NCBI GenBank assembly: GCA_002376235.1
Contig: DFNX01000013.1
Span: forward strand, 217,521-281,520
From: Neorhizobium sp. UBA3556
Lineage (GTDB): Bacteria > Pseudomonadota > Alphaproteobacteria > Rhizobiales > Rhizobiaceae
Length of the DNA stretch: 64,000 nucleotides
Reading direction: 5' to 3'
Shown: positions 26,266 to 34,399 of the stretch, piece by piece
How the letters are laid out: every line of letters begins with the position of its first letter
How positions within the stretch are numbered: the first letter of the stretch is position 1
Position numbers and translations under genes: made by a program
The notes under the pieces: generated by a model
Database searches by the model: none
Told to the model about the DNA's origin: nothing
What the model saw: only the letters and a program-made list of their open reading frames with translations

Positions 26266-26299
26266 TTCCGTCGCACTGGATATGGGGAGACCTGCAAAC

Positions 26300-26332
26300 G
26301 CAAAAGCCCGGATGCATGCTCCGGGCTTTTGC
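26300..26332. terminator. Bidirectional terminator
   Basis: A 12-bp perfect stem GCAAAAGCCCGG/CCGGGCTTTTGC with a nine-base loop, just past the stop of the TRAP substrate-binding gene (minus). Confidence 0.85.
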
Positions 26333-26350
26333 ATTCAAGTCTTGGAAAGC

Positions 26351-27463
26351 TCAGAGAGCACCGTTCCGCTGCTGCATCATCATGAACGTGTCATAGCTGT
26401 ATTCGGCTACCTGCGCCCAGAGATAGGAATCCTTCTTGAATGCCTGCTGGTGGTCATAGATCTTCTTGAACGCAGGGCTTTTTGCAGAAAGATCCGCATA
26501 GACTTCCATCGCCGCCTTGAAGCAGGTTTCCATGATTTCCTTGCTGAATGGCTTGAGAACCGCACCTTCGGCCACGAGCTTGCGCAAGGCGATGGCGTTA
26601 TGCGCGTCGTAATTAGCAAGCATGCTGGTATTGGCCGAAGCACAGGCGGTCTTCAGGATAGCCTGATAGCTCTTGGGCAGCGCATTGAACTTTTCCAGAT
26701 TGAAGAAAGCGTGCATGGCAGGGCCGCCCTCCCACCATGCCGGATAGTAGTAATACTTCGCGACCTTTACGAAGCCGAGCTTCTGGTCGTCATAAGGACC
26801 AACAAACTCGGTTGCGTCGATCGTGCCTTTTTCGAGCGCGGCATAGACGTCACCGCCGGCGATCTGTTGCGGCGTCACACCGACCTTCGTCATGACCTGG
26901 CCGGCAAGCCCGGCAATCCGCATTTTCAGGCCCTTGAGATCGTCGATCGTGACGATTTCCTTGCGGAACCAGCCGCCCATCTGCGTGCCGCTATTGCCGG
27001 CGGGCAGGGCGTAGAGGCCGCGGGGAGCGAGAAACTCGTTGATCAACTCATTGCCGCCATTGGCAAACCAGGCATTGGTCATGCGGGCGTTGAGGCCGAA
27101 GGGAATGGCGGTTCCGAGCGCAAACGCCGGGTCCTGGCCGATGTAATAGTAGGAGCAGGTATGTGCCATCTCGACCGTGCCGTTGGCCACCGCATCGGCA
27201 GCCTGCAGGCCGGGTACCAGTTCGCCGGCAGCATAGGTCTGGATGTTGAAATTGCCGTCGGTCGCATCGCGAACGATCTGGGCAAGCTCGTTGCCCGCAC
27301 CAAAAATGATGTCGAGGCTCTTCGGAAAGGAAGACGTCATGCGCCAGGTGATCTTCGGGCTCTCCTGTGCAATGGCAGGTGCCGCCAGTGTCGTCGCTGC
27401 TGCCGCACCGATACCGGCTGCCGTCGCCTTCTTGAAGAAATGCCTGCGATCCATCGAATTCAT
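26351..27463 (-). CDS. TRAP transporter substrate-binding protein (DctP family), Tat-exported
   Basis: A 370-residue periplasmic binding protein. The N-terminus MDRRHFFKK plus a hydrophobic stretch ending APAIAQ is a twin-arginine (Tat) signal. The mature protein is a DctP-type TRAP P-subunit (GGDVYAALEKGTIDATEFVGPYDD is the family hallmark). It should bind an organic anion, perhaps a 2-oxo acid, in the periplasm. No DctQ or DctM membrane subunit lies near. It is a close paralogue of the next gene upstream, at 27626-28732; both end in related hairpins. Confidence 0.93.
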   Translation of the reverse strand: MNSMDRRHFFKKATAAGIGAAAATTLAAPAIAQESPKITWRMTSSFPKSLDIIFGAGNELAQIVRDATDGNFNIQTYAAGELVPGLQAADAVANGTVEMAHTCSYYYIGQDPAFALGTAIPFGLNARMTNAWFANGGNELINEFLAPRGLYALPAGNSGTQMGGWFRKEIVTIDDLKGLKMRIAGLAGQVMTKVGVTPQQIAGGDVYAALEKGTIDATEFVGPYDDQKLGFVKVAKYYYYPAWWEGGPAMHAFFNLEKFNALPKSYQAILKTACASANTSMLANYDAHNAIALRKLVAEGAVLKPFSKEIMETCFKAAMEVYADLSAKSPAFKKIYDHQQAFKKDSYLWAQVAEYSYDTFMMMQQRNGAL

Positions 27464-27578
27464 CCTCCCGCGTCAGCGCGCGTCTGTGGTTGTAGGGCTC
27501 GTGTTAAGCGCATTGATTTGGCAAGAACAAGCCGAGCCACCCCATAACCGATGATTTCTTGTTTTTCGTAAATGCGAA

Positions 27579-27603
27579 GAAGCCCGGCGCATGTCCGGGC
27601 TTC
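27579..27603 (-). terminator. Terminator hairpin downstream of the second TRAP gene
   Basis: A 9-bp stem GAAGCCCGG/CCGGGCTTC with loop CGCATGT, 23 bases past the gene's stop; similar in sequence to the terminator of the paralogous gene at 26300. Confidence 0.65.
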
Positions 27604-27625
27604 GAGTTTCGATCATAGCTGAGAC

Positions 27626-28732
27626 TTACAGCGTACCCTTGCGCTGCTGTGTCATCATGAAAGTGTCGTAGCTGTATTCGGCGATCTGGTTCCACAGATA
27701 GCCGTCCTTCTTGAACGCCTGCTGGCTGTCATAGATCTTCTTGAAAGCGGCATTCTTGGAGTTGAGGTCGGCATAGACTTCCTGCGCCGCCTTGTAGCTC
27801 GCCTCAAGGATTTCCTGGGTGAACGGCTTCAGCACAGCGCCTTCGGCAACAAGCTGGCGCAGCGCCTTTGCGTTATGCGCATCGTAGCGAGCCAGCATGT
27901 TCTGGTTGGCGTTGGCGCAGGCGTCATGCAGCATGCGCTGGTAGCTCTTCGGCAAGGCGTTGAACTTTTCCAGATTGAAGAAGGCATGAACTGCCGGGCC
28001 ACCTTCCCACCATGCCGGATAATAGTAATACTTGGCGACCTTGACGAAGCCGAGCTTCTGATCGTCATAGGGGCCGACGAATTCGGTAGCGTCGATCGTG
28101 CCTTTTTCGAGCGCTGCATAGACATCGCCGCCGGCGATCTGCTGCGGGGTGACGCCAAGCTTCTGCATCACCTGGCCGGCGAGACCGGCGATACGCATCT
28201 TCAGGCCGCTCAGGTCGGCGACCGTATTGATTTCCTTGCGGTACCAGCCGCCCATCTGCGCGCCGGTATTGCCGGCCGGCAGGGCATAAAGGCCATGGCC
28301 GGCGAGGAATTCGTTCAAAAGCTCGTTGCCGCCGCCGATCGAGAACCAGGAATTGGTCTGGCGGGCGTTGAGGCCGAAGGGAACGGCAGTGCCGAGCGCG
28401 AATGTCGGATCCTTGCCGATGTAATAGTAGCAGCACGTATGCGCCATCTCGACGGTGCCGTTGGAAACGGCATCGGCAGCCTGCAGACCGGGTACGATTT
28501 CACCGGCTGCAAAGGTGTTGATGGTGAAATTGCCGTCGGAAGCTTCCTTCACGCTGGCGGCGATATCTGTGCTGGCAGCCCAGAGAATGTCCGTGTTCTT
28601 CGTAAAGGAAGACGTCATGCGCCAAGTGACTTTCGGGCTCTCCTGGGCAATCGCGGGAGCAGCCAAGGCGGTTGCGGCAACGGCACCAGCGCCGGCGGTG
28701 GCGGCTTGACGGAAGAAATGTCTGCGGTTCAT
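27626..28732 (-). CDS. TRAP transporter substrate-binding protein (DctP family), Tat-exported paralogue
   Basis: A 368-residue protein from the ATG at 28732 (MNRRHFFRQ, twin-arginine signal ending APAIAQ). It matches the neighbour at 26351-27463 over nearly its whole length, including GGDVYAALEKGTIDATEFVG and the C-terminal AEYSYDTFMM block, so the pair arose by tandem duplication and then diverged. The frame runs 21 codons further upstream, but that extension is not signal-like. Membrane subunits are not nearby, so both proteins probably use a TRAP permease encoded elsewhere. Confidence 0.93.
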   Translation of the reverse strand: MNRRHFFRQAATAGAGAVAATALAAPAIAQESPKVTWRMTSSFTKNTDILWAASTDIAASVKEASDGNFTINTFAAGEIVPGLQAADAVSNGTVEMAHTCCYYYIGKDPTFALGTAVPFGLNARQTNSWFSIGGGNELLNEFLAGHGLYALPAGNTGAQMGGWYRKEINTVADLSGLKMRIAGLAGQVMQKLGVTPQQIAGGDVYAALEKGTIDATEFVGPYDDQKLGFVKVAKYYYYPAWWEGGPAVHAFFNLEKFNALPKSYQRMLHDACANANQNMLARYDAHNAKALRQLVAEGAVLKPFTQEILEASYKAAQEVYADLNSKNAAFKKIYDSQQAFKKDGYLWNQIAEYSYDTFMMTQQRKGTL

Positions 28733-28955
28733 GAAAAAGAAAGCCTCCCAAATGGTCCGGTACGCCCATGTTTTTATGCGTACCAAGTCGCTCATAAGCT
28801 GTTTGTTTCGCAGCGAGCAAGAAGTATTTTTCAGATATTACGCTGCAGCGCAGCAATGCTTTTCAAAAATTACGAAGTGTCGTGCTTCCACCGTATCGAT
28901 GATGCGCTTCGGAGGAGCCTCGAACTTGCTTGCATCTCCAAGCTTAAAAGCATAG

Positions 28956-28972
28956 TTTAGAACTATTCTAAA
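28956..28972 (+). promoter_or_regulatory. Perfect ICE box (Irr-binding site) in front of mbfA
   Basis: TTTAGAA-CTA-TTCTAAA: two perfect inverted heptamers spaced by three bases, the iron-control element bound by Irr in Rhizobiales. It ends 11 bases before the mbfA start codon. Confidence 0.85.
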
Positions 28973-28983
28973 TGGAGTTTTCG

Positions 28984-29970
28984 ATGCTGACCCGCCTGTT
29001 GCCGTCCTCCCGCCGGCCATTTTCATCATTATCCGAAGAAGAAATCCTCGCGCTGGCAATCGGCTCCGAAGAAGAGGATGCCCGCATCTATTTTGGTTAT
29101 GCGGATGGCCTGAGGGATCAGTATCCGGCATCGGCAAAAGTATTCGAGGACATGGCCGAGGTCGAACAGACCCACAAGAACGCGCTGATCGCGCTCTTTC
29201 GCACCCGTTACGGCGAACGCATTCCGCTGATCCGCCGCGAACATGTCCAGGGTTTTTACGCCCGCAAGCCCGATTGGCTGAGAAAGAATTTGGCGCTTGA
29301 GACGGTGCGCGCGGAAGCCGAGGCGATGGAACAGCAGGCGGCACGCTTCTATCGCGAAGCGACCAAGCGTGTGTCGGATGCCTCGACCCGGCAACTGCTT
29401 GGCGACTTGGCTCTGGCGGAGGAAGGCCACGAAGACATTGCCCGTATGCTGACGGAAAAGCATGTTTCTGCGGAGGCGAAAGGCGAAGAGGATGAAAATG
29501 CCCGCCGCCAGTTCATCCTGACCTATGTGCAGCCCGGCCTTGCCGGCCTGATGGATGGATCGGTCTCGACGCTTGCGCCGATCTTTGCCGCCGCCTTTGC
29601 CACGGGCGATACCTGGTCGACCTTCCTGATCGGCCTTTCGGCCTCGGTCGGCGCGGGTATTTCGATGGGCTTCACGGAAGCCGCACATGACGACGGCAAG
29701 CTTTCCGGTCGAGGGTCGCCACTGAAACGCGGCCTCGCTTCCGGCATCATGACGGCCCTCGGTGGCCTTGGTCATGCACTGCCTTACCTCATCCCGCATT
29801 TCTGGACCGCAACGATCGTCGCTGCCATCGTCGTCTTCTTCGAGCTCTGGGCGATCGCCTTCATCCAGAACCGTTACATGGAAACGCCCTTCATGCGCGC
29901 CGTCTTCCAGGTTGTGTTCGGTGGCTCTCTGGTGCTGGCTGCCGGTATCTTCATCGGCAATGCAGGTTAG
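28984..29970 (+). CDS. mbfA: Membrane-bound ferritin MbfA (ferritin-like domain fused to a VIT1/CCC1 membrane domain)
   Basis: A 328-residue protein. Residues 1 to about 165 form a ferritin-like di-iron domain, with metal-binding Glu/His in EVEQTHKN and EEGHEDIA; residues about 180-325 form a VIT1/CCC1-type membrane domain (LAGLMDGSVSTLAPIFAAAFATG, GASVGAGISMGFTEAAHDDG). MbfA exports iron and protects against iron and peroxide stress at low pH in Agrobacterium and Bradyrhizobium. I start at the ATG at 28984 because GGAG lies six bases upstream; the ATG at 28972 overlaps the ICE box. The ICE box implies Irr repression under iron limitation. The stop overlaps the convergent kinase stop. Confidence 0.96.
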   Translation: MLTRLLPSSRRPFSSLSEEEILALAIGSEEEDARIYFGYADGLRDQYPASAKVFEDMAEVEQTHKNALIALFRTRYGERIPLIRREHVQGFYARKPDWLRKNLALETVRAEAEAMEQQAARFYREATKRVSDASTRQLLGDLALAEEGHEDIARMLTEKHVSAEAKGEEDENARRQFILTYVQPGLAGLMDGSVSTLAPIFAAAFATGDTWSTFLIGLSASVGAGISMGFTEAAHDDGKLSGRGSPLKRGLASGIMTALGGLGHALPYLIPHFWTATIVAAIVVFFELWAIAFIQNRYMETPFMRAVFQVVFGGSLVLAAGIFIGNAG

Positions 29971-31535
29971 GCGGCTTCGGCGGCTTCTTCGATCATCGGA
30001 ACTGTCAGCGTAAACACGGCGCCGTTGTCGTTGTGGAGTGCCGATTGCCCGCCCAACTGGCGCACGAAGCTTGAAATGAGCTTCGTGCCCATGCCGGTCG
30101 TGCGCACATCTTGCGATATTCCCGGTCCGTCGTCCCTGATGACAAGCTTCAACGTGTCGCCGTCCTGAGACAGACGGACGCTGAGCTTCCCTTCATTGCG
30201 TCCGGAAAAGGCGTATTTGAAGGCGTTTGAGACGACTTCGTTGATAATCATGCCGAGCGGCAAGGCCTGGTCCCGGTCCAACGCAATTGGCGCCAGATCG
30301 AGATCGAGCTTCACTGGCATGTCATAGCTTGAGGCGATGTCCGAGATCAGCCGGCTCGCATAGGGTGCTACTTCCACCTCCTCGAACTGATCGGTATTGT
30401 AGATCTGCTCATGTACGGCGATCATCGCACTGATCCGCCGCGCCATGTCGTCCCGTGCTTCCTGAGGCAGCCGCTGCAATCGAACAAGAGCAAGCACGGC
30501 CTGCAGGTTGTTCTTCACCCGGTGGTGGATCTCGCGCAGCAGGAAGCGATTGCGCTCGGCGGCCTGCTCCAGCTCCTCATTGCGCGCGGCAGTGCGGTAG
30601 AGCAAGGTGTAAATCCAGAACGATGCGCCGACAAGGATCGCCATCAACGGTACGACAAGCAGTGCATCACCGAAAAGATTGCGCCAGAATTGGTCGAGAA
30701 CTTCCTGACGCTCGATCGCCGCAAGTGCGATCAGCGGCCAGTCCTGCACCTTCCAGAAGGCGACGATACGAGCAAAGCCGTCGATCTGCGATACGGGATT
30801 ATGGTGAAAGCCGTTCGCCTTCTCGCGGGTCAGCGGATACCACTCCGTTGTGCTCAGATTGACCGGCTTCTGAGCGGAGGGTCGTCGCGCGACCAGCCAA
30901 CCGTCATCCCGTATGACCGAGATCGTCGAGTTCGGCCCAAGATTCATTGAAGACCAGAACCGGTCGAGATTGTCGTTCGGGATGGTGATCGAGGCAACAC
31001 CGCCGAAGTCGCTGCCGCTGCCGATCCGCCTCGCAATGATGAAGGCCGGCTTTCCCGCCTGTTCGTTGTCCAGCAGCCGGCTGAATGTGAGCGCTTCGCC
31101 TTCCTTCAGGCGCTTGAAATAAGCGCGTTCGGCGTGGTTTGGCAGCGTATTGTCCGGCGCACTGGAAAAGCGGGTCTGGCCGTCTTGGTCGAGAATGGCA
31201 TATTCGAAACCGACCGGCAGTTCGCCCACGGCCCGTTCCAGATCGAGGATCAGCTCGGCGGAACTGTCGATCGGGCGCCCGCTGATCGCCGCCTCGATGC
31301 GGCGAAGCGCGAGATCGCTCGCTTCCATCATCCATTCCATATGGGCCGCAACAACATGTGCGGAAGAAACGGCGCGCGCTTCACCTTCCCGAAGCGCATT
31401 ATTGTAATTCTCGTAGACTGTAATCGCCCCGAAAGCCAAAACGACGGCAGTGAGCACGCCGGCAAGCCAGAGCGGTAGAGACGGTCGTGCGGATCCATGG
31501 GGGCGTATCAAGCCTGTCAACCGATCGTTACGCAC
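29967..31535 (-). CDS. Membrane sensor kinase, HisKA_2/HWE type with Cache-like sensor
   Basis: A 522-residue protein. One membrane helix near the N-terminus, a periplasmic sensor of about 260 residues, a second helix (PLMAILVGASFWIYTLLY), then a HisKA_2 box REIHHRVKNNLQ with the phospho-His and a HATPase_c domain (NEVVSNAFKYAF, DDGPGI, MGTKLI). The REIHHRVKNNLQ box marks the HWE/HisKA_2 class common in Rhizobiales, including general-stress kinases. The start is GTG at 31535, with GGAGG six bases upstream; the track's start is an upstream TTG. No response regulator gene lies next to it, so its partner is unknown. Confidence 0.9.
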   Translation of the reverse strand: MRNDRLTGLIRPHGSARPSLPLWLAGVLTAVVLAFGAITVYENYNNALREGEARAVSSAHVVAAHMEWMMEASDLALRRIEAAISGRPIDSSAELILDLERAVGELPVGFEYAILDQDGQTRFSSAPDNTLPNHAERAYFKRLKEGEALTFSRLLDNEQAGKPAFIIARRIGSGSDFGGVASITIPNDNLDRFWSSMNLGPNSTISVIRDDGWLVARRPSAQKPVNLSTTEWYPLTREKANGFHHNPVSQIDGFARIVAFWKVQDWPLIALAAIERQEVLDQFWRNLFGDALLVVPLMAILVGASFWIYTLLYRTAARNEELEQAAERNRFLLREIHHRVKNNLQAVLALVRLQRLPQEARDDMARRISAMIAVHEQIYNTDQFEEVEVAPYASRLISDIASSYDMPVKLDLDLAPIALDRDQALPLGMIINEVVSNAFKYAFSGRNEGKLSVRLSQDGDTLKLVIRDDGPGISQDVRTTGMGTKLISSFVRQLGGQSALHNDNGAVFTLTVPMIEEAAEAA

Positions 31536-31617
31536 CACAGGCCTCCATCGCAGAAAGATCCGCTCTGCCGGACAGGCGGCGGCGCGACCTTCTGATTCCC
31601 GAAAGAGTAGAGAGAAC

Positions 31618-31644
31618 AACCCGCCGCTGCAAGCAGGGCGGGTT
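31618..31644 (-). terminator. Terminator hairpin downstream of the protease gene
   Basis: Stem AACCCGCC/GGCGGGTT continued by CTGC/GCAG around a two-base loop, with one bulged base, followed on the minus strand by GTTCTCT. Confidence 0.6.
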
Positions 31645-31676
31645 ATATGCTTAATGACTTATGTTTTAGTCTTCGG

Positions 31677-32291
31677 TTACCGCAGGGCACCGACGAGCAG
31701 ATCGCGACCGTTTTCGATTGTGACCCAGCGCCCGGTGTTGAAGGTCGCCTGACGTTTCAGAAACGTATAGGGCGTCTGGTTCCAGGCGAGAACATCGTTG
31801 TCGAGATTATCGAGGATGAAGTCGCCGTCTGTGGTGCGCAGGGTCAGTACGGCATGGCCTTCGCCATCCGGCTTGCGCACGACGGTGATGAGGAGATCGG
31901 AGAGGGCGAAACCGAGCTGGGCCAGTTCCTTGCGCTTCTGCAGGGCGTAATCTTCGCAATCGGCAAAGACTGTCGGATAGGTCCAGTATTCCTCGACGCC
32001 ATAGGCTTCGAGATCCGTGCGGGCAATATAACGAGCGTTGACTGCGCGGTTGACGTCGCGAACGACGTTCCAGGCATGGTCATCCATGCGTGCGGCAGGC
32101 GCTGACCGGCTTTTGACATTGCATTCTGCCGGCAGGCGCTGGCAGAATTCGTAATGGCCGATCGGCTGCGACGTCACAGCACCAGTCACCATAGCCATTG
32201 GGGCTTGTGGCGCCGGTATTGCGGCGCCGGCAGATGCGAGCACAGCAGCGAGGATCACGGCTACATGCCGCATCTTCAGGGCTAAATTCAT
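31677..32291 (-). CDS. Bacterial transglutaminase-like cysteine protease (BTLCP, LapG-like)
   Basis: A 204-residue secreted protein; the first about 25 residues are a signal peptide. The Cys-His-Asp triad is C112 (ADCEDYAL), H146 (GEGHAVL) and D161 (LDNLD), the order of the BTLCP/DUF920 family. The founding member, LapG, cuts a surface adhesin when c-di-GMP is low. No LapD-like receptor or large adhesin lies next to it, so the target is unknown. Upstream there is a cluster of GTTAAG motifs (32321-32394). Confidence 0.9.
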   Translation of the reverse strand: MNLALKMRHVAVILAAVLASAGAAIPAPQAPMAMVTGAVTSQPIGHYEFCQRLPAECNVKSRSAPAARMDDHAWNVVRDVNRAVNARYIARTDLEAYGVEEYWTYPTVFADCEDYALQKRKELAQLGFALSDLLITVVRKPDGEGHAVLTLRTTDGDFILDNLDNDVLAWNQTPYTFLKRQATFNTGRWVTIENGRDLLVGALR

Positions 32292-32310
32292 TGACCCGTC
32301 CCTTAAATTC

Positions 32311-32394
32311 CTAACAAAAAGTTAAGAGGTGTTAAGGGGCAGAGTCAATTGTTCAGGTTTTGTTAAGGGGCAGCTCTTTACGAATATGGTTAAG
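32311..32394. promoter_or_regulatory. Cluster of GTTAAG motifs with a near-CtrA site
   Basis: GTTAAG occurs at 32321, 32331, 32362 and 32389; the 12-base unit GTTAAGGGGCAG is repeated exactly at 32331 and 32362, 31 bases apart. On the minus strand 32325-32311 reads TTAA-N7-TTAG. The cluster fills the upstream region of the BTLCP gene. Confidence 0.5.
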
Positions 32395-32411
32395 ACTGCG
32401 GCTTTTCCGTC

Positions 32412-33227
32412 TCAGCCCAGTTTTTCATCATCGATTATTAGGGCGGCCACTGCCGCTTCCATCTTTTGCAGGTCCTGCGGCCGTGAAAGGCGATGGTCTC
32501 CGTCCCGGATCAGTGTCAGCACGACATCGTCGGCCGGCAGGAATTCCATCAGTTTCAGCGCATGTTGATAGGGCACGTCCGGGTCTGCCATTCCCTGAAG
32601 GATATGGACTGGGCATCCGGTCTCGATGATGCCGGAAAGGACGCGATTCCTCCGTCCGTCTTCCATCAGTGCGCGCGTATAGATGTTCGGTTCGGGGCTG
32701 TATTCGGAAACTTCTTCAAAATAACCGCGTTCCGCCAGCGACTGCCGTTCCTTGTCCGTCAGTTCGGGCTCGATCAACTCACTGGTGAAGTCCGGAGCGG
32801 GTGCGATCAGCACGATCCCGGCAGTCTTCGGGCCTTTTGCCTGCTTCCTGAGTTCCTGCACCAGCCGTAGAGCAATCCATCCACCCATCGACGAACCGAC
32901 GAGAATGATGCTTTCCGGTGCTGCGGCATCGATTACCGCAATGGATTCTTCCAGCCAGCGCGAAATCGTGCCGTCGCGGAATTCACCGCCCGAGGCGCCA
33001 TGGCCGGAATAATCGAAACGGATGCATGCCGAACCAAGTTTCTCCGCCAATGCATCGAGCACGACGGCCTTGGTGCCGGTCATGTCGGAGCGATATCCGC
33101 CGAGCCAGACGAGGGCCGGCTTCTCGGTTGTGGCCGCGGCGGCGCGGTGAATGATCGCGATCTCGCGGGCATCCGTTCCCGTTCCGACAGTAATGGTGGC
33201 AGTTCCGGTGGCGTTGATCGTGCTCAT
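32412..33227 (-). CDS. Alpha/beta hydrolase (carboxylesterase-like)
   Basis: A 271-residue cytosolic alpha/beta hydrolase. The nucleophile elbow is GSSMGG, the oxyanion region is WLGGYRSDMTGTKA, and DGDHRLSRP supplies the catalytic His. The GHGASGGEFRDG block is shared with small rhizobial esterase/hydrolases. No signal peptide. It is divergent from infC. The substrate is unknown; an ester or thioester of an acyl group is likely. Confidence 0.88.
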   Translation of the reverse strand: MSTINATGTATITVGTGTDAREIAIIHRAAAATTEKPALVWLGGYRSDMTGTKAVVLDALAEKLGSACIRFDYSGHGASGGEFRDGTISRWLEESIAVIDAAAPESIILVGSSMGGWIALRLVQELRKQAKGPKTAGIVLIAPAPDFTSELIEPELTDKERQSLAERGYFEEVSEYSPEPNIYTRALMEDGRRNRVLSGIIETGCPVHILQGMADPDVPYQHALKLMEFLPADDVVLTLIRDGDHRLSRPQDLQKMEAAVAALIIDDEKLG

Positions 33228-33310
33228 AGTCTTACTCCTGCGAATGGCGGAAGCTATAAATCAGAACTAAACCGGTTGTCAGGAGGTGATTTTTTCGTGC
33301 CGTCATGCTA

Positions 33311-33339
33311 TTGACATCCACCCGGTAATCACGACATTC
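33311..33339 (+). promoter_or_regulatory. Possible promoter of infC
   Basis: A perfect -35 hexamer TTGACA at 33311-33316 is followed after 17 bases by ACATTC, a poor -10. About 70 bases before the infC start. Confidence 0.3.
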
Positions 33340-33409
33340 CGCTCGGCTCCCGGCCGCGCGCGAATTTCGTCGTTGCCTGTGCCCGAAAACGATCTAGGAG
33401 AATACGACC

Positions 33410-33946
33410 ATTCGCAGACCATTCAAAGCCGATGCCCCCGTCAAGGAAGGCCCGCGCTCCAATAGGGAAATTCGCGTTCCCAAGGTCCAGCTTATCGATG
33501 CCGAAGGCACGAATCTCGGTGCAGTGAACACTGACGAGGCTCTCAGGATGGCCGAGGAAGCGGGACTGGACCTCGTAGAAATCTCGCCGAACAATGATCC
33601 GCCGGTGTGCAAGATCCTCGACCTCGGCAAGCTGAAATACGCGAACCAGAAGAAGGCCGCTGAGGCGCGCAAGAAGCAGAAGGTCGTCGAAGTCAAAGAA
33701 ATCAAGATGCGCCCGAACATCGACACGCATGACTATGACGTGAAGATGAAGGCGATGAACCGTTTCTTCGAAGAAGGCGACAAGGTAAAAGTGACGCTGA
33801 AGTTCCGCGGTCGTGAAATGGCCCACCAGGAACTCGGCATGAAGCTTCTTCTGCAGGTCAAGGAAGACACGCTGGAAATCGCCAAGGTTGAGGCTGAGCC
33901 CAAGCTTGAAGGTCGCCAGATGATGATGGTGCTGGCGCCGAGATAA
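33410..33946 (+). CDS. infC: Translation initiation factor IF-3, AUU start codon
   Basis: A 178-residue IF-3, full length for the family. No ATG or GTG fits the conserved N-terminus; the reading frame before the first GTG (33524) encodes RRPFKADAPVKEGPRSNREI, the standard rhizobial IF-3 start, and the codon in front of it is ATT at 33410-33412. AGGAG at 33396-33400 lies nine bases before. AUU starts let IF-3 repress its own translation, as in E. coli. IF-3 binds 30S and checks start codons. It heads the infC-rpmI-rplT group; rpmI follows after 209 bases. Confidence 0.95.
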   Translation: MRRPFKADAPVKEGPRSNREIRVPKVQLIDAEGTNLGAVNTDEALRMAEEAGLDLVEISPNNDPPVCKILDLGKLKYANQKKAAEARKKQKVVEVKEIKMRPNIDTHDYDVKMKAMNRFFEEGDKVKVTLKFRGREMAHQELGMKLLLQVKEDTLEIAKVEAEPKLEGRQMMMVLAPR

Positions 33947-34028
33947 GCGCCACACAGCCTCTTTGAGGAAGCCGCAAGGCGGCGGGTAATGCCGGTTTCC
34001 GACCGGTGCCGGAGGAAGATTTCCCCCA

Positions 34029-34057
34029 TTGCGCTTTTGACCGACTGCGGTTATAAG
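34029..34057 (+). promoter_or_regulatory. Possible promoter of rpmI-rplT
   Basis: TTGCGC at 34029-34034 and TATAAG at 34052-34057, 17 bases apart, in the 209-base gap between infC and rpmI; two GC-rich hairpins precede it. Confidence 0.35.
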
Positions 34058-34155
34058 CGCGCGTCCGAACGGTCCGGCAGGGCATGCCGTGGCCGTTCTA
34101 AATGCTTGAAGCGGACCTCGTCAGTCGGCTTCGATACAAGATATGGAGTAGCAAA

Positions 34156-34359
34156 ATGCCCAAGATGAAGACGAAATCGTCTGCCAAGAAGCGGTTCAAA
34201 GTCACCGCCACCGGCAAGGTCGTTGCAGCTGCCGCTGGCAAGCGCCACGGCATGATCAAGCGTTCCAACAAGTTCATCCGCGACGCACGCGGTACGATGG
34301 TCCTCGCTGAGCCTGACGGCAAGAAGGTCATCAAGAACTACCTGCCCAACGGTCTCTGA
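34156..34359 (+). CDS. rpmI: 50S ribosomal protein L35
   Basis: A 67-residue L35, from the ATG at 34156 with GGAG eight bases upstream. The sequence MPKMKTKSSAKKRFKVT and the ending KNYLPNGL are typical. L35 is a small basic protein of the large subunit. It lies between infC and rplT in the conserved infC-rpmI-rplT order; rplT follows after 40 bases, so the pair is co-transcribed. Confidence 0.97.
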   Translation: MPKMKTKSSAKKRFKVTATGKVVAAAAGKRHGMIKRSNKFIRDARGTMVLAEPDGKKVIKNYLPNGL

Positions 34360-34399
34360 GACTATTCGGCACTCTGGAACAGTTTAAGGAGATCATGAC

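Noticed and set aside
26021..26338. A 105-codon minus-strand frame between rpsU and the TRAP gene
   Set aside because: It runs through both terminators, lacks a ribosome site and has unusual composition; a small RNA or the 41-codon plus frame is more likely.
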